Positions 1 to 7,517 of a DNA stretch of 8,330 nucleotides are shown piece by piece; position 1 is the stretch's first letter, and each line of letters starts with the position of its first letter. Location: contig CAJMEU010000128.1 in the NCBI GenBank assembly GCA_905212515.1, positions 1 to 8,330 of the forward strand, written 5' to 3'. The position numbers and the translations under genes were made by a program. This DNA comes from an uncultured Oscillospiraceae bacterium (GTDB taxonomy: Bacteria > Bacillota > Clostridia > Oscillospirales > Ruminococcaceae). Below the pieces are notes generated by a model. The model worked only from the letters and a program-made list of their open reading frames with translations. It was not told the DNA's origin and did no database searches.

Positions 1-866
1 TGAAACAGGGTGTCGCCATTTTCCTGGCCATGTTCATCCTGCTGGTGGGTGCGCTGTGGATCACGGCAGCCCAGGAGCATGCCGCCACGCCGGTGCTGGC
101 GCAAAACGGCGTGGTAGACACCGCCTTGGGCAACATGGAGGGCAAGGAATTGCGCTTTGGCTCCGAGACTTCCACCACTTGGGCGGTGTGGACCACCTGC
201 GCCTCCAACGGCTCGGTGAACTCTATGCATGATTCCTACACCCCGCTGGGCGGCATGATCCCCATGCTGTTGATGATGCTGGGCGAGGTGGTATTCGGCG
301 GCGTGGGCTGCGGCCTGTACGGCATGATCGGTTTCGTCATTCTGACGGTGTTCATCGCCGGCCTGATGGTGGGACGCACGCCGGAGTACTTGGGTAAGAA
401 AATTGAGCCGCGTGAAATGCGTATGGCAGTTCTGCTGTGCCTGGCCACGCCCGTCGCGATCCTGATCGGGTCGGGCATTGCCTGCCTGCTGCCCTCTACG
501 GCCGAGGTGCTGAACAATCCCGGGGCCCACGGCCTGTCCGAGGTGCTGTACAATTTTTCTTCCGCGGGCGGCAACAACGGCTCGGCCTTCGCGGGTATGA
601 ACAACAACACCCCGTTCCTCAATACCGCGCTGGGCCTGGTGATGCTTTTCGTGCGTTTTGTGCCCATGACCGCCACCATCGTGATCGCTGGCAGCATGGC
701 TGCGAAGAAAAAAGTGGCTGAAGGCGCTGGGACGCTGTCCACTTCCAATGCGATGTTCGTTTTTCTGCTGATCCTCATTGTGCTCATCGTCGGTGCGCTA
801 AGTTTCTTCCCCGCGCTTTCGTTGGGGCCCATTGCGGAATTTACCCAGATGCTGGGGTTGGGTTAA
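1..866 (+). CDS. kdpA: KdpA, potassium-translocating subunit of the Kdp ATPase (partial, 5' end outside window)
   Basis: This is the C-terminal part of KdpA, the polytopic membrane subunit that selects K+ and passes it into the KdpFABC pump. The frame is open from base 3, with no stop before the window edge, and gives 287 residues before TAA at 864-866. KdpA is usually about 557 residues, so roughly half is missing. The ATG at base 30 is internal to a membrane helix and is not the real start. The third filter loop (SNGSVNSMHDS, glycine codon 210-212) and the fourth (NNGSAFAG, glycine codon 579-581) are intact. The family-typical stretches NMEGKELRFG, GEVVFGGVG and GRTPEYLGKKI are also present. 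In the third loop the position before the filter glycine is Asn, where E. coli has Cys, as I recall its sequence. Several hydrophobic helices and a hydrophobic C-terminus are visible. The stop codon overlaps the kdpB ribosome site, suggesting translational coupling. Confidence 0.97.
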   Translation, partial: KQGVAIFLAMFILLVGALWITAAQEHAATPVLAQNGVVDTALGNMEGKELRFGSETSTTWAVWTTCASNGSVNSMHDSYTPLGGMIPMLLMMLGEVVFGGVGCGLYGMIGFVILTVFIAGLMVGRTPEYLGKKIEPREMRMAVLLCLATPVAILIGSGIACLLPSTAEVLNNPGAHGLSEVLYNFSSAGGNNGSAFAGMNNNTPFLNTALGLVMLFVRFVPMTATIVIAGSMAAKKKVAEGAGTLSTSNAMFVFLLILIVLIVGALSFFPALSLGPIAEFTQMLGLG

Positions 867-872
867 GGTAGG
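865..872 (+). promoter_or_regulatory. Ribosome binding site that decides the kdpB start
   Basis: AAGGTAGG lies 8 nt before the ATG at 881 and overlaps the kdpA stop codon. The in-frame GTG at 872 overlaps this site and would have no site of its own, so 881 is preferred. Confidence 0.75.
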
Positions 873-880
873 TGTTCAAA

Positions 881-2956
881 ATGGCTAAAAATAAATCATC
901 TTTCGCTGATAAGGCGATCATGGGCCGGGCCGTGCAGGATGCCTTCAAAAAGCTGGCCCCGAAAGACCAAATCAAAAATCCCGTCATGTTTCTGGTCTAT
1001 CTTTCTGCGCTCCTGACCACCGGCCTGTTTGTGCTCTCCCTGGCCGGGGTGGACGAGGGCTTGGTCTCGCCGGCCTCCAGCCTGGCGGCCGCCCTCATTA
1101 TATGGCTCACACTCCTATTCACCAACTTTCCACCGGCCATTGCCGAGGGCCGCGGCAAGGCGCAGGCCGACGCGCTGCGCGCGTCGCGCCGCGACGTGAC
1201 GGCCCATCGATTGGCCGATCCCGCCGCCCATGACAAAGCCGTGGAGGTGCCCGGGGCCGCCCTGAAAAAAGATGAGTTCTATATCGTGCACGCGGGCGAG
1301 CAGATCCCCGCCGACGGCGAGGTCGTCGAGGGGGCGGCCAGTGTGGACGAGAGCGCCATTACCGGCGAATCCGCCCCCGTGATCCGCGAGGCCGGCGGCG
1401 ACCGCAGCGCCGTTACCGGCGGCACCACCGTGCTGTCCGACTGGCTGGTCGTCCGGGTGACACAGGAGGCCGGACACAGCTTCCTGGACCAGATGATCGC
1501 CATGGTGGAGGGCGCCAACCGCAAGAAAACACCCAACGAGATCGCCCTGCAGATCCTACTGGTGGCGCTGAGCATCATCTTCGTGCTGGTCACCGCATCC
1601 CTGTATTCTTACTCCGTCTTTTCGGCCCATCAGGCGCAGATGGAAAACCCCACGTCCGTGGTGTCACTGGTCGCTCTGCTGATCTGCCTCGCGCCCACCA
1701 CCATCGGCGCGCTGCTCTCCGCCATCGGCATTGCCGGCATGAGCCGTTTGAACCAGGCCAATGTGCTGGCCATGAGCGGCCGCGCCATCGAGGCCGCGGG
1801 CGATACCGACGTGCTGCTGCTGGATAAGACGGGCACCATCACCCTAGGCAACCGCCAGGCCGCCGCGTTCCTGCCGGTGGACGGCGTCACCGAGGCAGAA
1901 CTGGCCGACGCCGCGCAGCTGAGTTCTTTGGCGGACGAGACGCCCGAGGGCCGCTCCATCGTGGTGTTGGCCAAGGAGAAATTCGGCCTGCGCGGCCGCG
2001 AGGTGGGTGACAAGGATATGACGTTCATCCCCTTCACGGCCCAAACCCGCATGAGCGGCGTGGACTCCAAAGACGGCCAGGTGCGAAAGGGCGCGGCCGA
2101 GGCCATCCGCGGGTGGGTGGAGGCCGGCGGCAGCGTGTACAGCGCTCAATGCGAAAAGCTGGTGGATGAAGTGGCCCGCCAGGGCGGCACGCCGCTGGTG
2201 GTCGCCAAGGACCACAGGGTGATGGGCGTCGTCCAGCTGAAGGATATCATCAAGGACGGCGTGAGGGAAAAGTTCGCCGACCTGCGCAAAATGGGTATCA
2301 AAACCATCATGATCACCGGCGACAACCCCGTCACCGCCGCGGCCATCGCGGCCGAAGCCGGTGTGGACGACTTCCTGGCCGAGGCCACGCCCGAGGCAAA
2401 GCTGTCCATGATCAGAAAATACCAGGCTGAAGGTCACCTGGTGGCCATGACCGGCGACGGCACCAACGACGCCCCTGCGCTGGCCCAGGCGGATGTGGCC
2501 GTGGCCATGAACTCCGGCACACAGGCGGCCAAGGAGGCTGGCAATATGGTGGATCTGGATTCCAGCCCCACCAAATTGATCGAGATCGTGCGCATCGGCA
2601 AACAGCTGCTGATGACCCGCGGCAGCCTGACCACCTTTTCCATCGCCAACGACATCGCAAAATACTTTGCCATCATCCCCGCCATTTTTATGACGCTGTA
2701 CCCGGGCCTGGCCGCGCTGAACATCATGCGCCTGGCCAACCCCGCCAGCGCCATCCTCTCGGCGCTGATCTACAACGCGCTGATCATTGTGGCACTGATC
2801 CCCCTGGCCCTCAAGGGCGTCAAATACCGCGAGGTGCCGGCGGGCAGGCTGCTGAGTCATAACCTGCTGGTCTACGGCCTGGGCGGCATCATCGTCCCCT
2901 TTATCGCCATCAAACTGATCGACCTGCTCATCGCTCCGCTGCTGGGCGTGCTGTAA
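881..2956 (+). CDS. kdpB: KdpB, P-type ATPase subunit of the Kdp potassium pump
   Basis: KdpB hydrolyses ATP to drive K+ uptake through KdpA in the inner membrane complex. It has 691 residues from ATG 881 (E. coli 682). In order are a cytoplasmic N-terminus, TM1-2 (about 34-88), and the actuator domain with TGES at 161-164. Ser164 aligns with the E. coli serine (162) whose phosphorylation inhibits the pump. TM3-4 (about 224-285) carry P272. The phosphorylation motif DKTGTIT has Asp315, and the nucleotide domain has Phe385 (FTAQTRMSG) and Lys403. The hinge has TGDGTND at 524-530. In TM5, Asp591 and Lys594 match E. coli D583/K586, whose charge pair couples ATPase to transport. All landmarks after TM1 are offset by a constant +8 from E. 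coli except the TGES (+2), as expected for indels between domains. The TM4 motif reads CLAPTTIGA, where E. coli has CLIPTTIGG. Every catalytic residue is present, so the enzyme should be active. Confidence 0.98.
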   Translation: MAKNKSSFADKAIMGRAVQDAFKKLAPKDQIKNPVMFLVYLSALLTTGLFVLSLAGVDEGLVSPASSLAAALIIWLTLLFTNFPPAIAEGRGKAQADALRASRRDVTAHRLADPAAHDKAVEVPGAALKKDEFYIVHAGEQIPADGEVVEGAASVDESAITGESAPVIREAGGDRSAVTGGTTVLSDWLVVRVTQEAGHSFLDQMIAMVEGANRKKTPNEIALQILLVALSIIFVLVTASLYSYSVFSAHQAQMENPTSVVSLVALLICLAPTTIGALLSAIGIAGMSRLNQANVLAMSGRAIEAAGDTDVLLLDKTGTITLGNRQAAAFLPVDGVTEAELADAAQLSSLADETPEGRSIVVLAKEKFGLRGREVGDKDMTFIPFTAQTRMSGVDSKDGQVRKGAAEAIRGWVEAGGSVYSAQCEKLVDEVARQGGTPLVVAKDHRVMGVVQLKDIIKDGVREKFADLRKMGIKTIMITGDNPVTAAAIAAEAGVDDFLAEATPEAKLSMIRKYQAEGHLVAMTGDGTNDAPALAQADVAVAMNSGTQAAKEAGNMVDLDSSPTKLIEIVRIGKQLLMTRGSLTTFSIANDIAKYFAIIPAIFMTLYPGLAALNIMRLANPASAILSALIYNALIIVALIPLALKGVKYREVPAGRLLSHNLLVYGLGGIIVPFIAIKLIDLLIAPLLGVL

Positions 2957-2960
2957 CACA

Positions 2961-2968
2961 GAAAGAAG
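2961..2968 (+). promoter_or_regulatory. Weak ribosome binding site before the small membrane ORF
   Basis: GAAAGAAG lies 8 nt before the ATG at 2977. It is purine-rich but a poor match to AAGGAGG. It favours ATG 2977 over the in-frame GTG at 2968, which overlaps the site. Translation may depend partly on coupling to kdpB, which ends 20 nt upstream. Confidence 0.4.
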
Positions 2969-2976
2969 TGATTCTT

Positions 2977-3180
2977 ATGCTGACGCAGATGCAAAAATTT
3001 TTCCCGCATCCCGCGCTGCTGTTATCCCTTCAGCGCCTGCTGGCCGCCGGCTGCCACCGGCATCCGGCTCTGACGCTGGCCCTGGTGATGGCAGCGGCGG
3101 GCGCCGCGCTCCTGGCTGCTGTTTTTACTGCCGCCGCGTTGGCGATATGGCCCTTTGGCATCCTGCTCGGCTGGTTTTAA
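2977..3180 (+). CDS. Unrecognised 67-residue membrane protein between kdpB and kdpC
   Basis: I do not recognise this protein. It has 67 residues from ATG 2977 (70 from GTG 2968). Residues 1-31 look amphipathic and basic (K7, R20, R28, with H11, H27, H29 and C26). From residue 32 to the end there is no charged residue: a strongly hydrophobic Ala/Leu-rich segment of about 36 residues ends in a Trp/Phe/Gly-rich tail (W58, W66, F67). That fits one long or two short membrane helices with the N-terminus inside by the positive-inside rule. It occupies most of the kdpB-kdpC gap and shares their orientation. It does not resemble the E. coli KdpF peptide, which is about 29 residues and encoded upstream of kdpA. 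From memory, some cyanobacterial kdp operons carry an extra small gene (kdpG) at this same place, but I cannot compare sequences here. A role as an accessory or stabilising subunit of the pump is inference from position and topology. The weak ribosome site and lack of known homologues leave some doubt that it is translated. Confidence 0.62.
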   Translation: MLTQMQKFFPHPALLLSLQRLLAAGCHRHPALTLALVMAAAGAALLAAVFTAAALAIWPFGILLGWF

Positions 3181-3216
3181 GTGGAGGAGGCGCCAATCGT
3201 CCTTCTCTGTTGATTT

Positions 3217-3223
3217 AAGGAGG
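3217..3223 (+). promoter_or_regulatory. Strong ribosome binding site of kdpC
   Basis: A perfect AAGGAGG lies 10 nt before ATG 3234. A second purine block, GGAGGAGG at 3183-3190, follows the small ORF stop but has no usable start codon after it: only a TTG at 3210 that meets TAA two codons later. Confidence 0.85.
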
Positions 3224-3233
3224 CATTGCGATC

Positions 3234-3833
3234 ATGAAACAAACTGCTTTGCGCGCGCTGGGGCTCGTCGCGGTGATGACGCTTCTGTGCGGCCTGTTGT
3301 ACACCTTGCTGTGCACCGGCATCAGCCAGCTGCTGTTCCCGCGTCAGGCCAGCGGCAGCGTTATCGAGGTGGACGGCAAAATCTATGGCTCTGAGTTGCT
3401 GGCCCAGCAATTCACCCGGCCCGAGCATTTGTGGGGGCGCCCTATGAATTTGGACCTGGGTTCTTTTACGGATGAAGAGGGTGATCCCGCCATGTACGCC
3501 TGGGCCGCCAATAAAACCCCTGCCGGCGAGGAACAGGACGCGCTGGTCAAAGAGCGCATTGCCAACCTGCTGGCAGCGGACCCCACCAAAGAGGGCATCT
3601 CCATCCCTGTGGACCTGGTGACAGTGTCCGGCTCCGGCCTGGATCCGGACATCAGCCCAGAGGCCGCGGAATATCAGGTGCATCGCATTGCTCAGGCGCG
3701 CGGCATCTCAGAGGACGCGGTGCGCTCGGCCATTGCAAAGTGCACCGTCGGCCGCTGGTTGGGCATCTTTGGGCAGCCTTGCGTCAATGTGCTGAAAGTG
3801 AACCTGCTGCTGGACGGCATTCTGGAGGGATGA
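3234..3833 (+). CDS. kdpC: KdpC, accessory subunit of the Kdp potassium pump
   Basis: KdpC is the single-span subunit that associates with KdpA/KdpB and is thought to promote complex assembly and ATP affinity. It has 199 residues (E. coli 190). A single N-terminal transmembrane segment lies at about residues 8-30, followed by an extracytoplasmic domain. Family hallmarks are the FPRQASGS stretch just after the membrane span, QQFTRPEHLWGRP, the VPVELVT-like segment IPVDLVTVSGSGLDPDISPEAA, where Kdp family members read SASGLD-x-x-I-T/S-P-x-A, and a C-terminal GQPCVNVLKVNLLLD. The start is fixed by the AAGGAGG at 3217-3223. The gene follows the small membrane ORF by 53 nt and is followed after only 3 nt by the next gene, so all are probably on one transcript. 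Nothing is truncated. Confidence 0.96.
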   Translation: MKQTALRALGLVAVMTLLCGLLYTLLCTGISQLLFPRQASGSVIEVDGKIYGSELLAQQFTRPEHLWGRPMNLDLGSFTDEEGDPAMYAWAANKTPAGEEQDALVKERIANLLAADPTKEGISIPVDLVTVSGSGLDPDISPEAAEYQVHRIAQARGISEDAVRSAIAKCTVGRWLGIFGQPCVNVLKVNLLLDGILEG

Positions 3834-3836
3834 ACC

Positions 3837-4715
3837 ATGCTTTACCCCGCCCGACTTATCGCCCGGGATCGGGTGCCGCTGGGCCCTGCGCTCGAAACCG
3901 CGCCGGCGCCCGCGCGCTTTTTGGAGATCACGCATGTCCTCACCGCCCTGTTTGACCAGGAGCCCGCGGTACTCTACCTGCCCGGCGGCGCCACGCTGAC
4001 GCTGCTGTACCGAAACGCGGATTATTTCTGGCAGGACATCACGGACAATGTAGCCCCGCTGGCGGCCTCGATACCCAGGGAAATGGGCCTGTGCTTTTTC
4101 GGCGCCACAAAGGCGCGGGAGACAGTGGAATTATCCCTTGTCGCTGAGGGCGGGGAAGGGGTGGTGTCGCTGCGCTCCGTCTCCGGTGCGCGGTTCGGCC
4201 AGCTGCAGGGCCTGGGGCTGCAGGCGCAATTCCCAGCCGCAGCCACGGCGGCCGCGCTGGCGGAATTGGCTGCGGCCGATTCCTTGGCGGCCGGCTGCGG
4301 TGTGGTGTCCAAGAGACACGAGGAACTTCTTTCCTCCTGCGGGCTGCTGGCGCCCACACAGGGCAGCTTGTTTGCCTATTTTGCCTGGGAGCCCCCTACG
4401 CCCCGGCAATTTTTATGCGCGCTGACAGCCGCCCATAAGGCGCGCCTGTGGCGCACCTTCCTGCTGGATGGACAGCAGCCGCGGGAGTTCGAATGGCTGT
4501 GGGAAAATTACTACACCGGCGAGGCCCTGTTCTTGCTGGAGTGGGAGCTGGCCCTGCGTTTGGTGCTGGAAGAGCTCTCTTTTCAAGTGCGCAGGGACAG
4601 CGCCAGTTTCTGCTTGCTGGACGGCCAAGGGCGGGAACGGCGGTTCGATTTTTCCCAGGGCGGCCCGGCGGAAAAGCTGTTCCTCAAACTGCTGTTCCCC
4701 GTGGATACAAAATGA
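3837..4715 (+). CDS. Unrecognised 292-residue protein, last gene of the kdp structural operon
   Basis: I do not recognise this protein and see no known catalytic motif, signal peptide or transmembrane segment, so it is probably cytoplasmic. ATG 3837 has GGAGGG at 3824-3829 with 7 nt spacing, inside the kdpC 3' end, and begins 3 nt after the kdpC stop. This spacing suggests translational coupling. Residues 1-30 are Pro/Ala-rich. Residues about 31-130 mix strand-like hydrophobic stretches (VLYLPGG, TLTLLYRNADYFW, MGLCFFG with C86). An Ala-rich, probably helical segment follows at about 130-155. The last third is rich in aromatics and Leu (FEWLWENYYTGEALFLLEWE), with basic and acidic residues interspersed. 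The end, EKLFLKLLFPVDTK, looks helical. The frame is open throughout, with codon use like its neighbours and ribosome-site support, so the gene looks real. A terminator starts within a few bases of its stop, placing it with kdpABC rather than kdpDE. A role in assembly, regulation or potassium sensing is guesswork from position alone. Confidence 0.82.
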   Translation: MLYPARLIARDRVPLGPALETAPAPARFLEITHVLTALFDQEPAVLYLPGGATLTLLYRNADYFWQDITDNVAPLAASIPREMGLCFFGATKARETVELSLVAEGGEGVVSLRSVSGARFGQLQGLGLQAQFPAAATAAALAELAAADSLAAGCGVVSKRHEELLSSCGLLAPTQGSLFAYFAWEPPTPRQFLCALTAAHKARLWRTFLLDGQQPREFEWLWENYYTGEALFLLEWELALRLVLEELSFQVRRDSASFCLLDGQGRERRFDFSQGGPAEKLFLKLLFPVDTK

Positions 4716-4717
4716 CA

Positions 4718-4747
4718 GGGAAGCCCCGTGTACACGGGGCTTTCTTT
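4718..4747 (+). terminator. Intrinsic terminator closing the kdp structural operon
   Basis: A perfect 22-nt palindrome at 4721-4742 has arms AAGCCCCGT/ACGGGGCTT around a GTAC loop. It can be lengthened by the G4719-C4744 pair and neighbouring G-U pairs. It is followed by a T-rich run, TTTCTTTA, to 4748. It begins 2-5 nt after the stop of the 292-codon gene. The GC-rich stem and T-run fit Rho-independent termination on the + strand. Confidence 0.85.
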
Positions 4748-4799
4748 ATGCGATTTTAATGCCAAAAGGAAAATGACAATACCGCGCTGACGGCGCCTG

Positions 4800-4808
4800 T
4801 GATATACT
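4800..4808 (+). promoter_or_regulatory. Probable extended -10 promoter of kdpDE
   Basis: TG-A-TATACT reads as an extended -10 element (TG at 4800-4801, hexamer 4803-4808), placing the start near 4815 and leaving a short leader before kdpD. No good -35 lies at 16-18 nt spacing. ATGACA at 4773-4778 resembles a -35 but sits 24 nt away, too far for a standard sigma-70 site. A short imperfect dyad TGATA-N9-TATCA (4800-4818) covers the -10 and start region and could be an operator, though arms this short may be chance. Confidence 0.65.
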
Positions 4809-4823
4809 AAAGGTATCAAAACC

Positions 4824-4829
4824 GGGAGG
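4824..4829 (+). promoter_or_regulatory. Ribosome binding site that decides the kdpD start
   Basis: GGGAGG lies 8 nt before GTG 4838, the preferred start. The in-frame GTG at 4829 overlaps the site itself. An ATG at 4833 is out of frame, only 3 nt from the site, and opens a 27-codon Arg-rich frame that ends at 4916. Confidence 0.7.
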
Positions 4830-4837
4830 TGTATGGC

Positions 4838-7517
4838 GTGGAGGAGACGCGTCCGGATTCGGAAGAGCTGCTGCGCGGCATCCGGCAGGAGGAAAACCAG
4901 CCGGCCGGCAAGCTGAAGATATTTTTCGGCTACGCTGCCGGCGTGGGCAAAACCTACGCCATGCTGGAGGCCGCCCGCCGCGCCAAAGAGGCGGGCGCCG
5001 ATGTGGTGGCCGGCTATATCGAGCCCCACACCCGGCCCGAGACCATGGCCCTGCTGGAGGGCCTGGAACAGCTGCCGCCCAAACAGGTCGCCTATAAGGG
5101 CATCACCCTGCGGGAATTTGATCTGGACGCCGCCCTGGCACGCCGCCCGCAGTTGCTGCTGGTGGACGAACTGGCCCATACCAACGCACAGGGCTGCCGG
5201 CATGTCAAACGCTATCAGGACGTGCAGGAACTGCTGCGGGCGGGCATCAACGTGTACACCACGGTGAACGTGCAGCATTTGGAGAGCTTGAACGACGTGG
5301 TCGCTTCCATCACCGGCGTGACTGTCGCCGAGCGCATCCCGGATCATGTGTTCGACTCCGCCGCCCAGGTGGAGGTGGTGGATCTGGAACCGGCCGATCT
5401 GCTGGAGCGGCTGCGGGCGGGCAAAATCTACCGCCGGCAGCAGGCCGCCCAGGCCATGGGCCATTTTTTTACCGAGAAAAACCTGGCCGCCCTGCGCGAG
5501 ATCGCCCTGCGCCGCACGGCGGACCGGCTGGAGCGCGCGCCCGGTGCCACCGCCTCGCCCCGGCTGCGGGCGGGTGAACATATCCTGATCTGCCTGTCGG
5601 CCGCGCCCTCCAACGCGGAGGTCATCCGCAACGCCGCCCGCATGGCCGAGGCCTTCCACGGCGCCTTTACCGCCCTGTTTGTGGAGACGCCGGACTTCGC
5701 TGGGCAAACCGGGCAGGAGCGCCGCCAGCTGCGCGCCAATTTGCACCTGGCCGAGGAATTGGGCGCCCGTATCGCCACCGTGTACGGGGACGACCCGGTC
5801 ATCCAGATTGCCGAATACGCGCGGGTCAGCGGCATCACCAAGATCGTGCTGGGCCGCAGCCCGGCGCAGAAAGGCCCGTGGCCGGGCCCCCGTTCCCTGG
5901 TGGAACGGCTGAACGCCTTGGCGCCCGAGCTGGATATCTACATCGTCTCCGACCATGCCCAGCCCCCGATGGCCAAACACAGGCGCCGGCGGGGCCGGAC
6001 GCAGGAGCGGTTCTCGGCCGCCGACACATTGAAGACCCTGGCCGTCCTGGCCCTGTGCACGGCCGTGGGATACGGCTTTATCCACCTGGGCTTCACCACC
6101 GCCAACGTCATCATGGTCTATATCCTGGGCGTGCTGGGCATTTCCATGGTCACGGCGGGCCGCAGCTACAGCCTGCTGGCGTCGCTGCTCTCCGTGCTGA
6201 TCTTTAATTTCTTCTTCACATATCCCTATTTTACGTTGATGAGCGACCCCAGCTATATCGCCACCTTCGGCGTTATGTTTATTGTGGCGCTGCTGGGCAG
6301 CTCGCTCACCACGCGCATCAAGCGCCAGGCGGTGCAAAGCGCCAGCAAGGCTTACCGCACCGAGGTGCTGCTGCAGACAAGCCAGCAGCTGCAGCAGGCG
6401 GAGGACGCTGAAGCCATTCTGGCCGTCACCGCCACCCAACTGGGCAAGCTGCTGGACAGCAGCCTGCTGATCTACCCGGTGGGGGAGGACGGCACGCTGC
6501 GGGCGGCCAAACTGTACCCGCAGCCCGGCGGCGACCTGTCCGCCTGCCTTACCCCGGCGGAGCAGGCCGTGGCCGAATGGGTGATGAAAAACAATAAGCA
6601 CGCGGGCGCCACCACCAACACCCTGCCCAGCGCCAAGGGGTTGTACATGGCCGTGCGCGGGTCCGGGCACGTGCTGGCGGTAGCCGGCGTGCCCATCGGG
6701 GACGGCCAGGCCCCGGACGCGTTTGAAAAGAACCTGATGGTAGCCATCCTGGATGAATGCGGCCTGGCGCTGGAAAAATACAATATGGTGCGGGCCAAGC
6801 AGCAGGTGGAAGAGACCGCCCGCCAGGAGGCCCTGCGCGCCAATCTGCTGCGCACCATCTCGCATGACCTGCGCACCCCCCTCACCAGCATTTCGGGCAA
6901 TGCGGGCATTTTGATGGAGAACAGCGGCGCGTTGGGCGAGGAGACGCGCAAACGGCTGTACACGTCCATTTACGACGATTCCATGTGGCTGATCAACCTG
7001 GTGGAGAACCTGCTGTCCATCACGCGCATGGAAAACGGCGCCATGAAGCTCCACATCGAACCGGAGCTGCTGGACGACGTGTTCCACGAGGCGATGCAGC
7101 ATCTGGACCGCAATGCAAACCAGCACCATATCCGCGCGGAACTGTCCGACGATTTGCTGATGGCGGACATGGACGCCAGGCTCATCGTCCAGGTGGTCAT
7201 CAACATTGTGAACAACGCCGTCAAATATACGCCCGAGGGGTCGCACATCATCCTCAGCGCCAAGCCCCTGGGCGACTTTGTCCTGGTAAAAATAGCCGAC
7301 GACGGGCCGGGCATCCCGGATGAGGAAAAAGAAAAGCTGTTCGATATGTTTTACACGGCCGACAACACCCGCGGCGACGGCCGCCGGGGCCTGGGCCTGG
7401 GGCTGGCCCTGTGCAAGGCCATCGTGGCCGCCCACGGCGGCGTTATCTCGGTGACGGACAACCAGCCCCACGGGGCCGCCTTTTGTTTTACGCTGCATGC
7501 TTCGGAGGTAAATGCGC

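Noticed and set aside
30..866. kdpA starting at ATG 30 as a complete short protein
   Set aside because: The frame is open to the window edge and the ATG lies inside a transmembrane stretch that continues upstream as in full-length KdpA, so this is a window-edge partial gene, not a truncated one.
1844..2959. 371-codon minus-strand open frame opposite kdpB
   Set aside because: Low-complexity His/Gly/Gln/Asp-rich translation typical of a GC-rich shadow. The + strand kdpB is unambiguous here.
3183..3190. GGAGGAGG as a ribosome site for an extra small gene
   Set aside because: No ATG or GTG follows at usable distance, and the only candidate TTG (3210) meets a stop after one further codon.
3155..3394. 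79-codon + strand frame bridging the small ORF and kdpC
   Set aside because: It overlaps both in another frame, lacks a ribosome site and has a Cys/Arg/His-rich composition typical of a shadow.
4773..4778. ATGACA as the -35 box of the kdpDE promoter
   Set aside because: The 24-nt gap to TATACT is too long for a standard promoter. The extended -10 alone is the better explanation.
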